Shown: positions 1-8,779, counted from the first letter of the stretch. The stretch is DNA of 64,000 nucleotides from Gandjariella thermophila (GCF_005405885.1 NZ_BJFL01000024.1:30823-94822), one strand, 5' to 3'. Notes: generated by a model from the sequence alone, not told the origin. Numbers and translations: made by a program.

Positions 1-513
1 GACCCCGTCCGGGATGCCTGCCCGGCGGCACCGCGCGCGGTCATCGGTCCACGACTCCGGTAAGTACAGCTCCCGGTCGATCAGTGCCCGCCCCTTGGCC
101 GAGGCGTAGGCGAGAAACACCCCGACCTGACAGTTGTCGATCTTTCCGGACGTGCCGGTGTACTGCCGATGCACGCCAGCAGAGTGCCGCCCCTTCTTGA
201 CAAAACCGGTGCCATCCGCGATCAACACCCCGCCCGGCTCTCCCAGGCGATCCGCCACATAGCCGCGCACATCGTCGCGAACCCCGTCGGCGTCCCACCG
301 CGCGGTGCGTAACAGCCGCTGCATCCCGTCCGGGCACGCCGCCCCGGCGTGCTCGGCCACGGTCCATCCGTTCTTGCGCTCCAACGGCGCTAGCAGGCCG
401 CGCACATACCCCAGCACTCGCTCACGCGGCTCCGACCGGCCGAAACGCGGCCCCACCAGCGTGCACAACCGGGCTAACTCATCCGACCAACGCTCGATGT
501 CCTCGATCTCCAC
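1..513 (-). CDS. IS701-type DDE transposase, N-terminal part, cut by the window edge
   Basis: The visible 171 codons start at a GTG at 513 and stay open to base 1. The protein has the IS701/IS4-like DDE transposase signature: a block reading VLIADGTGFVKKG that carries the first catalytic Asp, then HRQYTGTSGKIDNCQ. The N-terminal part (RVLGYVRGLLAPLERKNGW) is typical of actinobacterial members. Only about the first 40 percent of a usual 400-residue transposase is in view, so it cannot be judged whether the element is intact. An in-frame stop lies a few codons upstream of the GTG, which fixes the start closely. Just upstream (about 545-600) lies the presumed terminal inverted repeat, abutting an IS3 remnant. 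The family call is secure; activity is unknown. Confidence 0.85.
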   Translation of the reverse strand, partial: MEIEDIERWSDELARLCTLVGPRFGRSEPRERVLGYVRGLLAPLERKNGWTVAEHAGAACPDGMQRLLRTARWDADGVRDDVRGYVADRLGEPGGVLIADGTGFVKKGRHSAGVHRQYTGTSGKIDNCQVGVFLAYASAKGRALIDRELYLPESWTDDRARCRRAGIPDGV

Positions 514-601
514 CCCACCGACATCGACGCTTCACCCACCCGACTGCATCACCGGATCAAGTGCCGTTGTCGTACTAACCAGTTATCCCACGAGTATATT
601 G

Positions 602-706
602 GCCAACGAGTTCTGGTACAATCAGAAGCGTCTTCACTCGGCAGTGGGTTACCGCCCTCCGCGGGAGGCTTACGCCGAATTCGAGGCATTGCGGTCCATC
701 GCGTGA
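602..706 (+). pseudogene. C-terminal remnant of an IS3-family transposase (OrfB/integrase)
   Basis: The last 34 codons of an IS3-type rve integrase survive, including the hallmark WYNQKRLHSAVGYRPP and AYAEFE, ending at a TGA at 704-706. The catalytic DDE core is missing because the sequence breaks off at about 598-602, where the IS701-type element begins. This looks like an IS3 element interrupted or replaced by an IS701 element. The approximately 25 bases after the stop (GCGGCCAGATCCCTGTCC) resemble an IS3 right end, which is inference from position only. It is a non-functional fossil. Confidence 0.75.
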
Positions 707-941
707 AATAAGCGGCCAGATCCCTGTCCGAAAAACGCGAGGCCCCCCAGCCACCCGGAGCGCAGACCACGACACCGAAGATCACCCACTCGGCGCAACG
801 TTCAAACCTGGCCATTGATCGTCTACCTGTGCACGGCACGACTACTCCGCCAGCAGCCAGAGCTGTCCACACGCCTCCCCACAAACAGGCCCGCGAGGCG
901 AGAATTGCCCCGCGGCCTCAGGAGGCGGGAAGCAGCACACG

Positions 942-1314
942 ATGGTGACGGACCCGCTGGAGCGGCTGCGCCGGTTGTGTCTTGCGCTACCGAAGACGAC
1001 GGAACGCCTCAGTCACGGCGAGCCGACCTGGTTCGTGCGCGGCAGGAAGACGTTCGTCATGTACGCCGACCACCACCATGACGACCGGCTGGCCTTCTGG
1101 TGCGCGGCTCCACCCGGCGTGCAGGAGGAGTTGGTCGCTTCCGACCCCGGGCGGTTCTTCGTGCCGCCGTACGTTGTGCATCGCGGGTGGCTCGGGGTGT
1201 GGCTCGACGTGCCGGTGGACTGGGATGAGATCGAGGAGCTGGTGACCGGACGCCTACCGAGCGATCGCACCCAGGATACTGGTCGCGCAACTGGACGCGC
1301 GGAACGCGGAATAA
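942..1314 (+). pseudogene. MmcQ/YjbR-family protein, apparent single-base frameshift near the 3' end
   Basis: MmcQ/YjbR proteins are about 115-residue cytosolic folds often called DNA-binding; their biochemical role is not established. The first 102 codons match the family (RRLCLALPKTTERLSHGEPTW, then the PPYVVHRGWLGVWLD core and WDEIEELV). After 1247 the frame runs into an uncharacteristic tail, but skipping one G of the pair at 1248-1249 restores the usual family ending DAYRAIAPRILVAQLDA and a TAA at 1312-1314. So either the gene carries a one-base insertion or the assembly has an error at this GG. A GGAGG at 921-925 and GGGAAG at 927-932 precede the ATG. A small hairpin (GCGGAA/TTCCGC, 1306-1320) overlaps the restored stop. 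Gene identity is well supported; functional status is not. Confidence 0.75.
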
Positions 1315-1364
1315 TTCCGCCTTTACCCCGGCTGTCCCCCGCTGTCCGTGGCTGTCCCCGGCGC

Positions 1365-1775
1365 TCATTCACCGATGACCGGTGGTGCGGCGAACTGGGT
1401 GTCACCGAAGGCGTTCTCGGTCTGGATCAGGTAGGTGTCGGCGGCGCCGGCTGGCTCACTGGTCGCGGGCCGCGACCGGACGACACGTAACGGCTGGGTG
1501 TCCTCCGCGTTGCCGCGCACCACGGTCGGCCGTCCCTGGTCACGGACTGGTGGAATCGGCGTGGTCGGCGGGCCGCCGTCCGACCCGTGCCCCGCGTCGG
1601 CGTGCCGACCGCTGCCGGCGTGCGCCGCCGGCTCCGTGCCGTCGAGCACGCCGGAGAAGCCTCTGTCCGGCCCGCCACCCGGGTCCGGGCCGGTCCCGTG
1701 CGACCACCCCTCGTCCTCGACGCGCCGGTGCCTCGCCGGCTCACGCCACTGCGGGCGCTCGCGGAATCGCGTCAT
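1365..1775 (-). CDS. Small Gly/Pro/Arg-rich hypothetical protein
   Basis: I do not recognise this 136-residue protein. It begins at an ATG preceded at good distance by an AGGGGG ribosome-binding site, which is the best evidence that it is translated. The N-terminal two thirds are Gly/Pro/Arg/Asp-rich and look disordered. The C-terminal 24 residues (DTYLIQTENAFGDTQFAAPP plus VIGE) are of more ordinary composition and could be the conserved part. There is no signal peptide, membrane segment or known motif. It sits alone between the MmcQ/YjbR pseudogene and a long gene-free stretch. It could be a non-coding region with a chance frame, but the ribosome-binding site and composition argue for a real gene. 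Confidence 0.5.
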   Translation of the reverse strand: MTRFRERPQWREPARHRRVEDEGWSHGTGPDPGGGPDRGFSGVLDGTEPAAHAGSGRHADAGHGSDGGPPTTPIPPVRDQGRPTVVRGNAEDTQPLRVVRSRPATSEPAGAADTYLIQTENAFGDTQFAAPPVIGE

Positions 1776-2348
1776 GGTGCCCCCTCTTGACGACGGCTTC
1801 CGTTCGCCGATCTGCCGACCCGGTAAGTGACTCGACAGCCTCTCGTCATGTCTTACGCGCCGATACCGGGTAGCGGTTCGGACGGTAACAAGGGGCCGCC
1901 CACCGCGCGTCCACTTTGCCCGAACGTGGCCGAGGCCACGTCACGGCGGAGCGCCGGTCGCCCAGCGCCGATCACTGACGGTGATCGATTCGCTGAGTGG
2001 CCGGTCGCGAGGACCGCGCCGACCGGGGCCGCCGCCGAGGCCGTACCACGGCACACCCGCCGGCCTGCGGCGACCAACGCCCGCTGCTACCGCGGCGCTA
2101 GCGAACCGGGCTCCCGGCGCCACCGGCTGCCGCCTTTCGGTGGTGTCCGCATTGGTGCGAACGGACGTTGACTCCCGCACGTGGGAACGCTTTCCTGTCA
2201 GTGCTCCGGCGCATTTTTCGCACATTCACAACAGCCATAGAGCTCACTCCGACGCGGGCGGCCGACGCAGACCGTCAGTAATCCTTGCAAACCCTGGTCA
2301 GGACTGGATGAACCGTCAACACACACCCTCGAAACGCTAGGATCCTCA
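1776..2348. other. Gene-free stretch of about 570 bases
   Basis: Several overlapping open frames exist here on both strands, but none has a credible ribosome-binding site, family resemblance or one-frame codon bias. The segment from about 2160 to 2345 is less GC-rich than the surroundings and contains AT runs, suggesting the promoter region of the downstream orphan gene. No repeat of the families found elsewhere in the window, tRNA or clear terminator was seen. Confidence 0.5.
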
Positions 2349-2933
2349 ATGAATGACTCTTCGTCGTCTTCGCCCAACCCCGTATTTGAACTTTCCCTGA
2401 CATTCTTGAACGGCTGGTGCGATCTTTACCTCGAATACGGCGACGAGCAGTTAACCATTCGTGCGACCACTCTTTCGAACGCGTTCAACGACCTGGTGGA
2501 CGCGTCCATCGACCTGGCGCAGGGCCGGCAGTGCGTCAGCGTCATGTGGGGCGGCGAGGGCAACGGCGCATTCGTGGACCTCGCGCTCGACGCCACGGAG
2601 TATCTCGGCGTGGTCGTACACGAGATGGCCGACTCCAACTGGTTTTCCCCAGCGCTCCGGTGGGCGCCCGCCCGCGGGCACGCCCTGTTCACCGCGTACG
2701 TGTCCTTTTCCGAGTTCGCCCGCAAGCTCGGCCGTGAGCTTCGCAAGATTCGCGTCCAGCACACCGACATCACCGGCTACATGCCGCACTGGGGATGGTC
2801 ATACCCACAGGCCAGGTACGAGCTGTTCGAAAGCTTGATGGCGCGCCGCGGGTTCAAGCCGGTGTCCACCCAGACGATCAGGCACGAACTGCAGGTCGGC
2901 CGGCTCCGAGAGCCCAACCCGGCGCACGCGTGA
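2349..2933 (+). CDS. Hypothetical protein, 194 residues, family not recognised
   Basis: A clear gene by codon bias, with an AGGA six bases before the ATG. The protein is soluble, without signal peptide or membrane helices. It starts with a Ser-rich tail (SSSSSPNP) and continues with an alternating pattern suggestive of a beta-rich N-terminal half (FELSLTFLNGWCDLYLEYG) followed by a helical C-terminal half with several Trp and Arg residues (YMPHWGWSYPQARYELFESL). Mildly AT-richer start and isolation beside IS debris are compatible with horizontal acquisition. Small soluble orphan proteins of this layout are often immunity or antitoxin proteins, but nothing in the sequence proves that; no function is assigned. 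Confidence 0.75.
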   Translation: MNDSSSSSPNPVFELSLTFLNGWCDLYLEYGDEQLTIRATTLSNAFNDLVDASIDLAQGRQCVSVMWGGEGNGAFVDLALDATEYLGVVVHEMADSNWFSPALRWAPARGHALFTAYVSFSEFARKLGRELRKIRVQHTDITGYMPHWGWSYPQARYELFESLMARRGFKPVSTQTIRHELQVGRLREPNPAHA

Positions 2934-3040
2934 CAGCCTGTTGCGGCACGCTGGTGAACACGCCCTCGACCCGACCGGTCGGCGACGGACTGCTGGTGCT
3001 GCCGCAGCGGTAAGCCCGGGTGGACGCGGGTCGGAGCCGC

Positions 3041-4015
3041 TCAGGCTTCTTCCGCGTGCAGGCCCTCGATGAGCTGGTCCGCCGCGGTGTACGGGTCGAT
3101 CTGGCCGGCGACGACCTGCTTGGCCAGCCGGTCCAGCGCCTCGCCGCCGTGCACGTAGCCGAGCTTGGTGCGCAGCCGCTCCACCGAGATCGCCTCGATC
3201 TCCGCTTCGGCCCGCCGCCGCCGGCGCTGCTCCAGCTCGCCGTGGTCCACCAGCCAGGTGCGGTGTTGCTCGATGGCGCCCACCACGTCGTCCAGGCCCT
3301 CGCCGCGGGAGGCCACGGTGCGCACGATCGGCGGGCGCCACATCGGGCCGGACCGCTCCCGGCGACCCAGCGAGATCATGTACTTGAGGTCCCGCTCGGT
3401 GGCGTCGGCGCCGTCCCGGTCCGCCTTGTTGATCACGAAGACGTCGGCGACCTCGAGGATGCCGGCCTTGGCGGCCTGGATACCGTCGCCCATGCCCGGG
3501 GCGAGCAGGACCAGCGTGGTGTCGGCCAGTTGCACCACCTCGACCTCGGACTGGCCGACGCCGACCGTCTCGATGAGCACCACGTCGCAGCCGGCCGCGT
3601 CCAGCACCCGCAGCGCCTGCGGGGTCGCCCAGGCCAGCCCGCCCAGGTGCCCCCGGGTCGCCATCGACCGGATGAACACCGCCTCGTCGGTGGCGTGCTC
3701 CTGCATCCGCACCCGGTCGCCGAGCAGCGCGCCGCCGGAGAACGGCGAGGACGGGTCCACGGCGAGCACGCCGACCCGCTTGCCCTGGCTGCGGAACGCG
3801 GACACCAGCGCCGAGGTGGACGTGGACTTGCCCACACCCGGCGCGCCGGTCAGGCCGATCACCTGCGCCCGCCCGGTGTGCGGGGCCAGCGCCTCGGCCA
3901 CCTCGCGCAACTGCGGGCTGGCGTCCTCGACCATGGAGATCAGCCTGGCCACCGCGCGCGGCTGACCCGCCTGCGCGCGGTGGACCAGGTCTGCGACGTC
4001 AACGCTCCTCGGCAC
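3041..4015 (-). CDS. meaB: MeaB-type G-protein chaperone of a B12-dependent acyl-CoA mutase
   Basis: MeaB proteins are GTPases that load adenosylcobalamin into, and protect, methylmalonyl-CoA-type mutases. The 324-residue protein has a Walker A GAPGVGKS at residues 57-64, the switch-like ETVGVGQSEVEV, and the base-specificity motif NKAD, as in the MeaB/ArgK family. The start is a GTG at 4015. A TAGGGT at 4023-4028 lies seven bases before it, so a leaderless transcript from a promoter in the 29-base gap after the thiolase gene is likely, besides read-through. Its partner here is most probably the ethylmalonyl-CoA mutase at 27-29 kb, the only B12 mutase in the window. A separate methylmalonyl-CoA mutase elsewhere in the genome would be an equally natural client. 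Confidence 0.95.
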   Translation of the reverse strand: MPRSVDVADLVHRAQAGQPRAVARLISMVEDASPQLREVAEALAPHTGRAQVIGLTGAPGVGKSTSTSALVSAFRSQGKRVGVLAVDPSSPFSGGALLGDRVRMQEHATDEAVFIRSMATRGHLGGLAWATPQALRVLDAAGCDVVLIETVGVGQSEVEVVQLADTTLVLLAPGMGDGIQAAKAGILEVADVFVINKADRDGADATERDLKYMISLGRRERSGPMWRPPIVRTVASRGEGLDDVVGAIEQHRTWLVDHGELEQRRRRRAEAEIEAISVERLRTKLGYVHGGEALDRLAKQVVAGQIDPYTAADQLIEGLHAEEA

Positions 4016-4044
4016 GTTTCAGACCCTAGTTGTGCGGCTTCGGC

Positions 4045-5256
4045 TCAGCCCTTGGGCACCCGGATGATCAGCGCGTCACCCTGGCCGCCGCCGCCGCACA
4101 GCGCGGCCGCGCCGACCCCGCCGCCGCGGCGCTTCAGCTCCAGCGCCAGGTGCAGACCGAGCCGCGCGCCGGACATGCCGATCGGGTGGCCCAGCGCGAT
4201 GGCGCCACCGTTGACGTTGACCCTCTCCTCGTCAATGCCGAGTTGCCGGGTGGACACGATGCCGACCGCGGCGAACGCCTCGTTGATCTCGACCAGGTCC
4301 AGGTCGGCGACCTCGATGCCCTCCTTGGCCACCGCCGCCCTGATCGCGTTGGCCGGCTGCTCGTGCAGGCTGGCGTCCGGGCCGGAGACCACGCCGTGCG
4401 CGCCGATCTCGGCCAGCCACGGCAGCCCCAGCTCCTCGGCCTTGGCCCTGCTCATCACCACGACGGCGGCGGCGCCGTCGGAGATCTGCGAGGCCGAACC
4501 GGCGGTGATGGTGCCGTCGGAGGAGAACGCCGGCCGCAGCCTGGCCAGCCCCTCCACGGTCGTGTCGCCGCGCACACCCTCGTCGGTGACGAACTCGATG
4601 GGGTCACCCTTGCGCTGCGGGATGGTGACCGGGGTGATCTCCTCGGCGAAGGTGCCGTTCTCGATCGCCTTCGCGGCGCGCTGGTGCGACCGGGCGGCGA
4701 ACGCGTCCTGCTCCTCGCGGGTCAGCCCGTAGCGGGAGTTGTACTTCTCCGTGGACGCGCCCATGGCGACCTGGTCGAACGCGCAGAACAGGCCGTCGTA
4801 GGCCATGTGGTCGACAAGCTGCACGTCGCCGTACTTGAACCCGGCGCGGGACTTGGGCAGCAGGTGCGGGGCCTGCGTCATCGACTCCTGGCCGCCGGCC
4901 ACCACGATGTCGAACTCGCCGGCCCGGATGAGCTGGTCGGCGAGCGCGATCGCATCCAGCCCGGACAGGCAGACCTTGTTGATCGTCAGCGCGGGCACGG
5001 TCATCGGGATGCCGGCCGCGACCGCGGCCTGGCGGGCGGGAATCTGGCCGGCGCCCGCGGTGAGCACCTGACCCATGATCGTGTACTGGACCTGGTCGGG
5101 CGACACACCGGCCCGCTCCAGTGCGGCCTTGATGGCGAACCCACCGAGCTGAGCCCCGGAGAAGTCCTTCAGCGAGCCCAGCAGGCGGCCCATCGGGGTA
5201 CGCGCCCCGGCGACAATGACGGAACCGGACACCGAACCGGACACGGCAGCCTCCAT
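4045..5256 (-). CDS. Acetyl-CoA C-acetyltransferase (biosynthetic-type thiolase)
   Basis: The enzyme condenses two acetyl-CoA to acetoacetyl-CoA, the entry step of the ethylmalonyl-CoA pathway. With the start at ATG 5256 (MEAAVSG) the protein has 403 residues, a normal thiolase length. The catalytic triad is visible: nucleophile Cys96 in INKVCLSG, His357 in [10 protein letters not shown] and Cys387 in [10 protein letters not shown]. The frame stays open about 170 bases further upstream, but that extension has no thiolase features. It corresponds in position to fadA4 of M. tuberculosis. It is divergent from the epimerase gene across about 215 bases that must hold both promoters, and is followed by meaB 29 bases downstream. 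Full thiolase II (atoB/phaA) function is inferred from context. Confidence 0.95.
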   Translation of the reverse strand: MEAAVSGSVSGSVIVAGARTPMGRLLGSLKDFSGAQLGGFAIKAALERAGVSPDQVQYTIMGQVLTAGAGQIPARQAAVAAGIPMTVPALTINKVCLSGLDAIALADQLIRAGEFDIVVAGGQESMTQAPHLLPKSRAGFKYGDVQLVDHMAYDGLFCAFDQVAMGASTEKYNSRYGLTREEQDAFAARSHQRAAKAIENGTFAEEITPVTIPQRKGDPIEFVTDEGVRGDTTVEGLARLRPAFSSDGTITAGSASQISDGAAAVVVMSRAKAEELGLPWLAEIGAHGVVSGPDASLHEQPANAIRAAVAKEGIEVADLDLVEINEAFAAVGIVSTRQLGIDEERVNVNGGAIALGHPIGMSGARLGLHLALELKRRGGGVGAAALCGGGGQGDALIIRVPKG

Positions 5257-5472
5257 CGGCGTGCTAGCGGTTGTTAACTGCGGACCATACCCGTGAGTAG
5301 CAGCCGAGTCGCAACACGTCCGTGGTGAGGCGGCGCACAACGACGGCTGCACCGATTCTGTCCGCGCCGGGGCGTCACGCCGGCGTCCCGACCCGCCGGG
5401 CGAGGCGCCGACTGTCGTGCGCGCCACACAACCTCGCTCGGAACCGTTCCAGCGGGCCTACCCTTTCTGGAT

Positions 5473-5931
5473 ATGCGCGAGGAACTTCGGCCCGCACTCC
5501 AGTCCTTCGTCACCGCCATCGACCACGTCGGCGTCGCGGTACCCGACCTGGACGCCGCGATCGACTTCTACCGGGAGACGTTCGGGCTGGAGGTCACCCA
5601 CACCGAGGTCAACGAGGAACAGGGGGTGCGCGAGGCGATGCTGCACGCCCCGGGGGACGGCGGCGCCGGCACCGCGCTGCAGTTGCTCGCCCCGCTGCGC
5701 CCGGACTCGACCATCGGCAAGTTCCTCGACCGCAGCGGCCCGGGCCTGCAGCAGCTTGCCTACCGGGTGTCCGATGTGGACGCCGCGAGCGCCGCGTTGC
5801 GGGCCAAGGGGCTGCGCGTCCTCTACGACGAGCCCAGGCGCGGCACCGCGGGCAGCCGGGTCAACTTCGTACACCCCAAGGACGCCGGCGGGGTGCTCGT
5901 CGAACTGGTCGAGCCGGCCGGGTCGCACTGA
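5473..5931 (+). CDS. mce: Methylmalonyl-/ethylmalonyl-CoA epimerase
   Basis: A 152-residue vicinal-oxygen-chelate (glyoxalase fold) protein that interconverts (2S) and (2R) methylmalonyl- or ethylmalonyl-CoA. The metal ligand His18 in AIDHVGVAVPD opens the first beta-alpha-beta unit, and RVNFVHPKDAGGVLVELVEP closes the second with the usual late His and Glu. Length is as expected. A TACCCT at 5459-5464 lies eight bases before the ATG, consistent with leaderless transcription. It is divergent from the thiolase gene. With ccr and the mutase nearby, it likely serves the ethylmalonyl-CoA pathway as well as propionate use. In other organisms a single promiscuous epimerase performs both roles. Confidence 0.95.
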   Translation: MREELRPALQSFVTAIDHVGVAVPDLDAAIDFYRETFGLEVTHTEVNEEQGVREAMLHAPGDGGAGTALQLLAPLRPDSTIGKFLDRSGPGLQQLAYRVSDVDAASAALRAKGLRVLYDEPRRGTAGSRVNFVHPKDAGGVLVELVEPAGSH

Positions 5932-5938
5932 CCCGGGC

Positions 5939-6514
5939 CTAGCGGCCGGCGCCCGCCCCGCGGCCGGCGCCGAGTTCGAGGGCGCCGGCGATGAACGCGG
6001 TTTCCCGCTCCATCTCGCCCGGCTCGTCGCCGGCGTGCCGCGCGGTGGAGTGCCGGTAGCTGAGCGCCTGGGCGAGCAGCGCGGCGGCGCTGTCCACGTC
6101 AGCGCGCGGCACCCGGTCCCCGCTGGCGGCGATGATCACGCCGCGGATCTGCTCCACCACCCGGTGGAAGCGGGCCTGCAACGCCTCCCGCACCGCCTCG
6201 TGCGTGTCGGCCTCGCGCCACAGCAGGTGGGACAGCAGCCGGGAGGCGCCCAGCCGGGCGTTCAACTCGGCGACCAACCGGCGCAGGCTTTCCGCCACGT
6301 CCCCGGAGACGACCACCCGGCCGTGGTCGAGCCGCTCCTCGGGGAGCCGCTCGACCAGCGCGGCGAGCAGATCGGACTTACGGCGGAAGTAGTAGTGCAC
6401 CAGCCCCTTGGGGACTCCGGCCCGCTCGGCGATCCGCGAGGTCGGCGTCCCCTCGAAGCCCGACTCGGCGAACAGTTCCTCCGCCGCGGCCAGGATCCGT
6501 TCCCTGGTCGACAT
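5939..6514 (-). CDS. TetR-family transcriptional regulator
   Basis: With the start at ATG 6514 the protein has 191 residues. The TetR DNA-binding domain fills residues 1-50: helix-turn-helix around 24-43 (TPTSRIAERAGVPKGLVHYY) followed by FRRKSDLL. The C-terminal ligand/dimer domain is not distinctive. Upstream in-frame codons to 6610 look like non-coding sequence, so the shorter start is preferred. It converges on the epimerase gene (7 bases between stops) and is the nearest regulator to ccr. A palindrome at 7281-7294 in the ccr upstream region is a plausible operator. In Methylobacterium a TetR protein (CcrR) controls ccr, which makes this link attractive but unproven here. Confidence 0.9.
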   Translation of the reverse strand: MSTRERILAAAEELFAESGFEGTPTSRIAERAGVPKGLVHYYFRRKSDLLAALVERLPEERLDHGRVVVSGDVAESLRRLVAELNARLGASRLLSHLLWREADTHEAVREALQARFHRVVEQIRGVIIAASGDRVPRADVDSAAALLAQALSYRHSTARHAGDEPGEMERETAFIAGALELGAGRGAGAGR

Positions 6515-6695
6515 GTCCGCCGACACGTTCACCGCACACCTCACCCCACGCCCGCGTTGCGCACCCGGCCTCCTTCCATGGAACACGATTCTCGGGACTC
6601 GGGTGCGCAACGCTCCAGGGTGACCGGCTCGACCGGGCCACCCGACCGACCCGGCAGATCGGTCCGGCCGGATCTGGCCAGTCTGCTCGGTCCGG

Positions 6696-7079
6696 TCAGT
6701 GCTGCCCGGCCAGCCCGTGATGCGCGGTGTTCGCGGCTGGCAGCGCCGCCGCCCCGGCGATCACGGCCAGCACGCCAATGACCCACGACGTCCACGACGC
6801 GCCCTGCATCGAGCTGTAGCCCATCACCCACGGGGAGATGAACATCAGCACGCCGAGCACCATGTGGACGCCCTCGCTGGTCACCGAGCCCGGCATGGCC
6901 AGCGACCACAGGCCGGACGCGGCGAGCAGCACACCGAGGACGATCATCGTCCACATCGCCCCCGTCGTCGTGCTGACCGCCAGCGGCGAGAGGGCCAACA
7001 CCACCCCGAGAACGACGGCCGCCCAGTCCTGCCACCTGGTCCATGGCCTGGCCGTCGCCCTGTCCGTCGACTCAGCCAT
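6696..7079 (-). CDS. SPW-repeat small membrane protein
   Basis: A 127-residue integral membrane protein with about four transmembrane helices containing two SPW-type repeats (WQDWAAVVLGVVLALSPLAV and HMVLGVLMFISPWVMGYSS). The function of SPW proteins is unknown. The start MAESTDR at 7079 is chosen over MVM at 7085 because GGAGG sits eight bases before the former and only two before the latter. It is transcribed divergently from ccr, the two sharing a 370-base upstream region with a palindromic operator candidate, so it may be co-regulated with ccr. Confidence 0.9.
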   Translation of the reverse strand: MAESTDRATARPWTRWQDWAAVVLGVVLALSPLAVSTTTGAMWTMIVLGVLLAASGLWSLAMPGSVTSEGVHMVLGVLMFISPWVMGYSSMQGASWTSWVIGVLAVIAGAAALPAANTAHHGLAGQH

Positions 7080-7280
7080 CACCATCACCTCCGGTCCTGG
7101 AGTCCCCCGCCCGAAAGGGAAGGAGAGGAAAACGACAGAGGAAGCGGCATCATCATCCGCCTTGGTTGGCCGGCCGGTCAAGGCCCTGTTGCGAGCCGTA
7201 CGACCCTGTGGCGGGCGGGAGCGCTCGCCCTATGGTGGAAAACCTGGGTGCCATCGCTCACAGCGCGACCACTGGATCGT

Positions 7281-7294
7281 TTACTGACCAGTAA
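7281..7294. promoter_or_regulatory. Palindromic operator candidate upstream of ccr
   Basis: TTACTGACCAGTAA is a perfect 6-bp inverted repeat (TTACTG / CAGTAA) around a 2-base centre, of the size TetR dimers bind. It lies about 155 bases upstream of the ccr GTG and about 200 bases upstream of the SPW gene, between divergent genes. A TAACAT at 7292-7297 overlapping its right arm could be a -10 element, which would place the site for repression. The TetR gene at 5.9-6.5 kb is the obvious candidate binder; this is inference. Confidence 0.5.
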
Positions 7295-7447
7295 CATTCC
7301 GCCACCTGCAGCCATCCGCGCAGCGAACGAGGCCACCCGGGGCCGGCCACGCCAACCCGGAACAACGGCCATGACCACACGGCCGCGGAGCCACAGCCGC
7401 GAAGACGCCATATCCGCGAAGACGAAAGCCGCCCGGAGGTACCCGCC

Positions 7448-8779
7448 GTGCAGAAAATCCTCGACGCGATCCTCGCCGACGAGCTGGACGCCATCGGCTC
7501 CCTGCCCGTGCCGGAGAGCTACCGGGGGGTGACCGTGCACGCGGACGAGGTCAACATGTTCGACGGCGTCCCGCACAAGGAGAAGGACCCGCGCCGGTCG
7601 CTGCACGTGGACGAGATCGCCACGCCGGAGCTGGGGCCCGGCGAGGCCCTGGTCGCCGTGATGGCCTCGGCGATCAACTACAACACCGTGTGGACGTCGA
7701 TCTTCGAGCCGGTCCCCACATTCGCCTTCCTCAAGCGCTACGGCAAGACCTCCCCGCTGGCCGCCCGGCACGACCAGCCGTTCCACGTGGTCGGCTCCGA
7801 CCTGGCCGGGGTGGTGCTGCGCACCGGTCCCGGCGTGAACGCGTGGAAGCCCGGCGACGAGGTGGTCGCACACTGCCTGGACGTCAGCCTGGAGAGCCCG
7901 GACGGGCACAACGACACGATGCTCGACTCGGAGCAGCGGATCTGGGGCTTCGAAACGAACTACGGCGGCCTCGCCGAGATCGCGCTGGTCAAGGCAAACC
8001 AGTTGATGCCGAAGCCGGCCCACCTGACCTGGGAGGAGGCCGCCTCCCCCGGGCTGGTCAACTCCACCGCCTACCGCCAGCTCGTGTCGGTCAACGGCGC
8101 GAACATGAAGCAGGGCGACGTGGTGCTGATCTGGGGCGCCTCCGGCGGCCTCGGCTCCTACGCCACGCAGTTCGCGCTGAACGGCGGTGCCATCCCGGTG
8201 TGCGTGGTGTCCAGCCCGACCAAGGCGGAGATCTGCCGCAAGATGGGTGCCGAGCTGATCATCGACCGGAACGCGGAGGGTTACCGGTTCTGGAAGGACG
8301 AGCAGAACCAGGACCCGAAGGAGTGGAAGCGGTTCGGCACGAAGATCCGCGAGCTGACCGGCGGTGAGGACCCGGACATCGTCTTCGAGCACCCCGGCCG
8401 GGAGACCTTCGGCGCGAGCGTGTATGTGGCCCGGAAGGGCGGCACGATCGTCACCTGCGCGTCGACCAGCGGCTACATGCACACCTACGACAACCGTTAC
8501 CTGTGGATGAACCTCAAGCGGATCATCGGCTCGCACTTCGCCAACTACCGCGAGGCATGGGAGGCGAACCGGTTGATCGCCAAGGGCAAGATCCACCCGA
8601 CAGTGTCCAAGGTGTACCCGTTGGAGCAGACCGGGCAGGCCGCCAACGACGTGCACCAGAACCTGCACCAGGGCAAGGTCGGCGTGCTCTGCCTTGCCCC
8701 GCAGGAAGGTCTGGGCGTGCGCGACCAGGAGTTCCGCGCGCAGCACGTGGACAAGATCAACCGGTTCCGCGGCGTCTGA
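7448..8779 (+). CDS. ccr: Crotonyl-CoA carboxylase/reductase
   Basis: This medium-chain dehydrogenase/reductase reductively carboxylates crotonyl-CoA with NADPH and CO2 to (2S)-ethylmalonyl-CoA, the defining step of the ethylmalonyl-CoA pathway and a source of polyketide extender units. The 443-residue protein has the NADPH loop GASGGLGSYA at about 230-239. The four residues that form the CO2 pocket in the Kitasatospora enzyme (Asn81, Phe170, Glu171, His365 there) are present as Asn79, Phe168, Glu169 and His362. The start is GTG 7448 with GGAGG at 7435-7439, eight bases away. It is divergent from the SPW gene and next to a TetR gene. The pocket residues favour a true carboxylase over a simple crotonyl-CoA reductase. 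Confidence 0.97.
   Translation: MQKILDAILADELDAIGSLPVPESYRGVTVHADEVNMFDGVPHKEKDPRRSLHVDEIATPELGPGEALVAVMASAINYNTVWTSIFEPVPTFAFLKRYGKTSPLAARHDQPFHVVGSDLAGVVLRTGPGVNAWKPGDEVVAHCLDVSLESPDGHNDTMLDSEQRIWGFETNYGGLAEIALVKANQLMPKPAHLTWEEAASPGLVNSTAYRQLVSVNGANMKQGDVVLIWGASGGLGSYATQFALNGGAIPVCVVSSPTKAEICRKMGAELIIDRNAEGYRFWKDEQNQDPKEWKRFGTKIRELTGGEDPDIVFEHPGRETFGASVYVARKGGTIVTCASTSGYMHTYDNRYLWMNLKRIIGSHFANYREAWEANRLIAKGKIHPTVSKVYPLEQTGQAANDVHQNLHQGKVGVLCLAPQEGLGVRDQEFRAQHVDKINRFRGV

Noticed and set aside
1365..1775. RiPP precursor interpretation of the small Gly/Pro-rich protein
   Set aside because: No leader-like motif, no Cys/Ser/Thr-rich core and no modification enzyme nearby.
3020..4732. Very long open frames on the strand opposite meaB and the thiolase gene
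   Set aside because: They mirror the third-position GC bias of the real genes, have no ribosome-binding site and no recognisable protein; the same applies to antisense frames across the coiled-coil gene, rho, the atp genes and argS.
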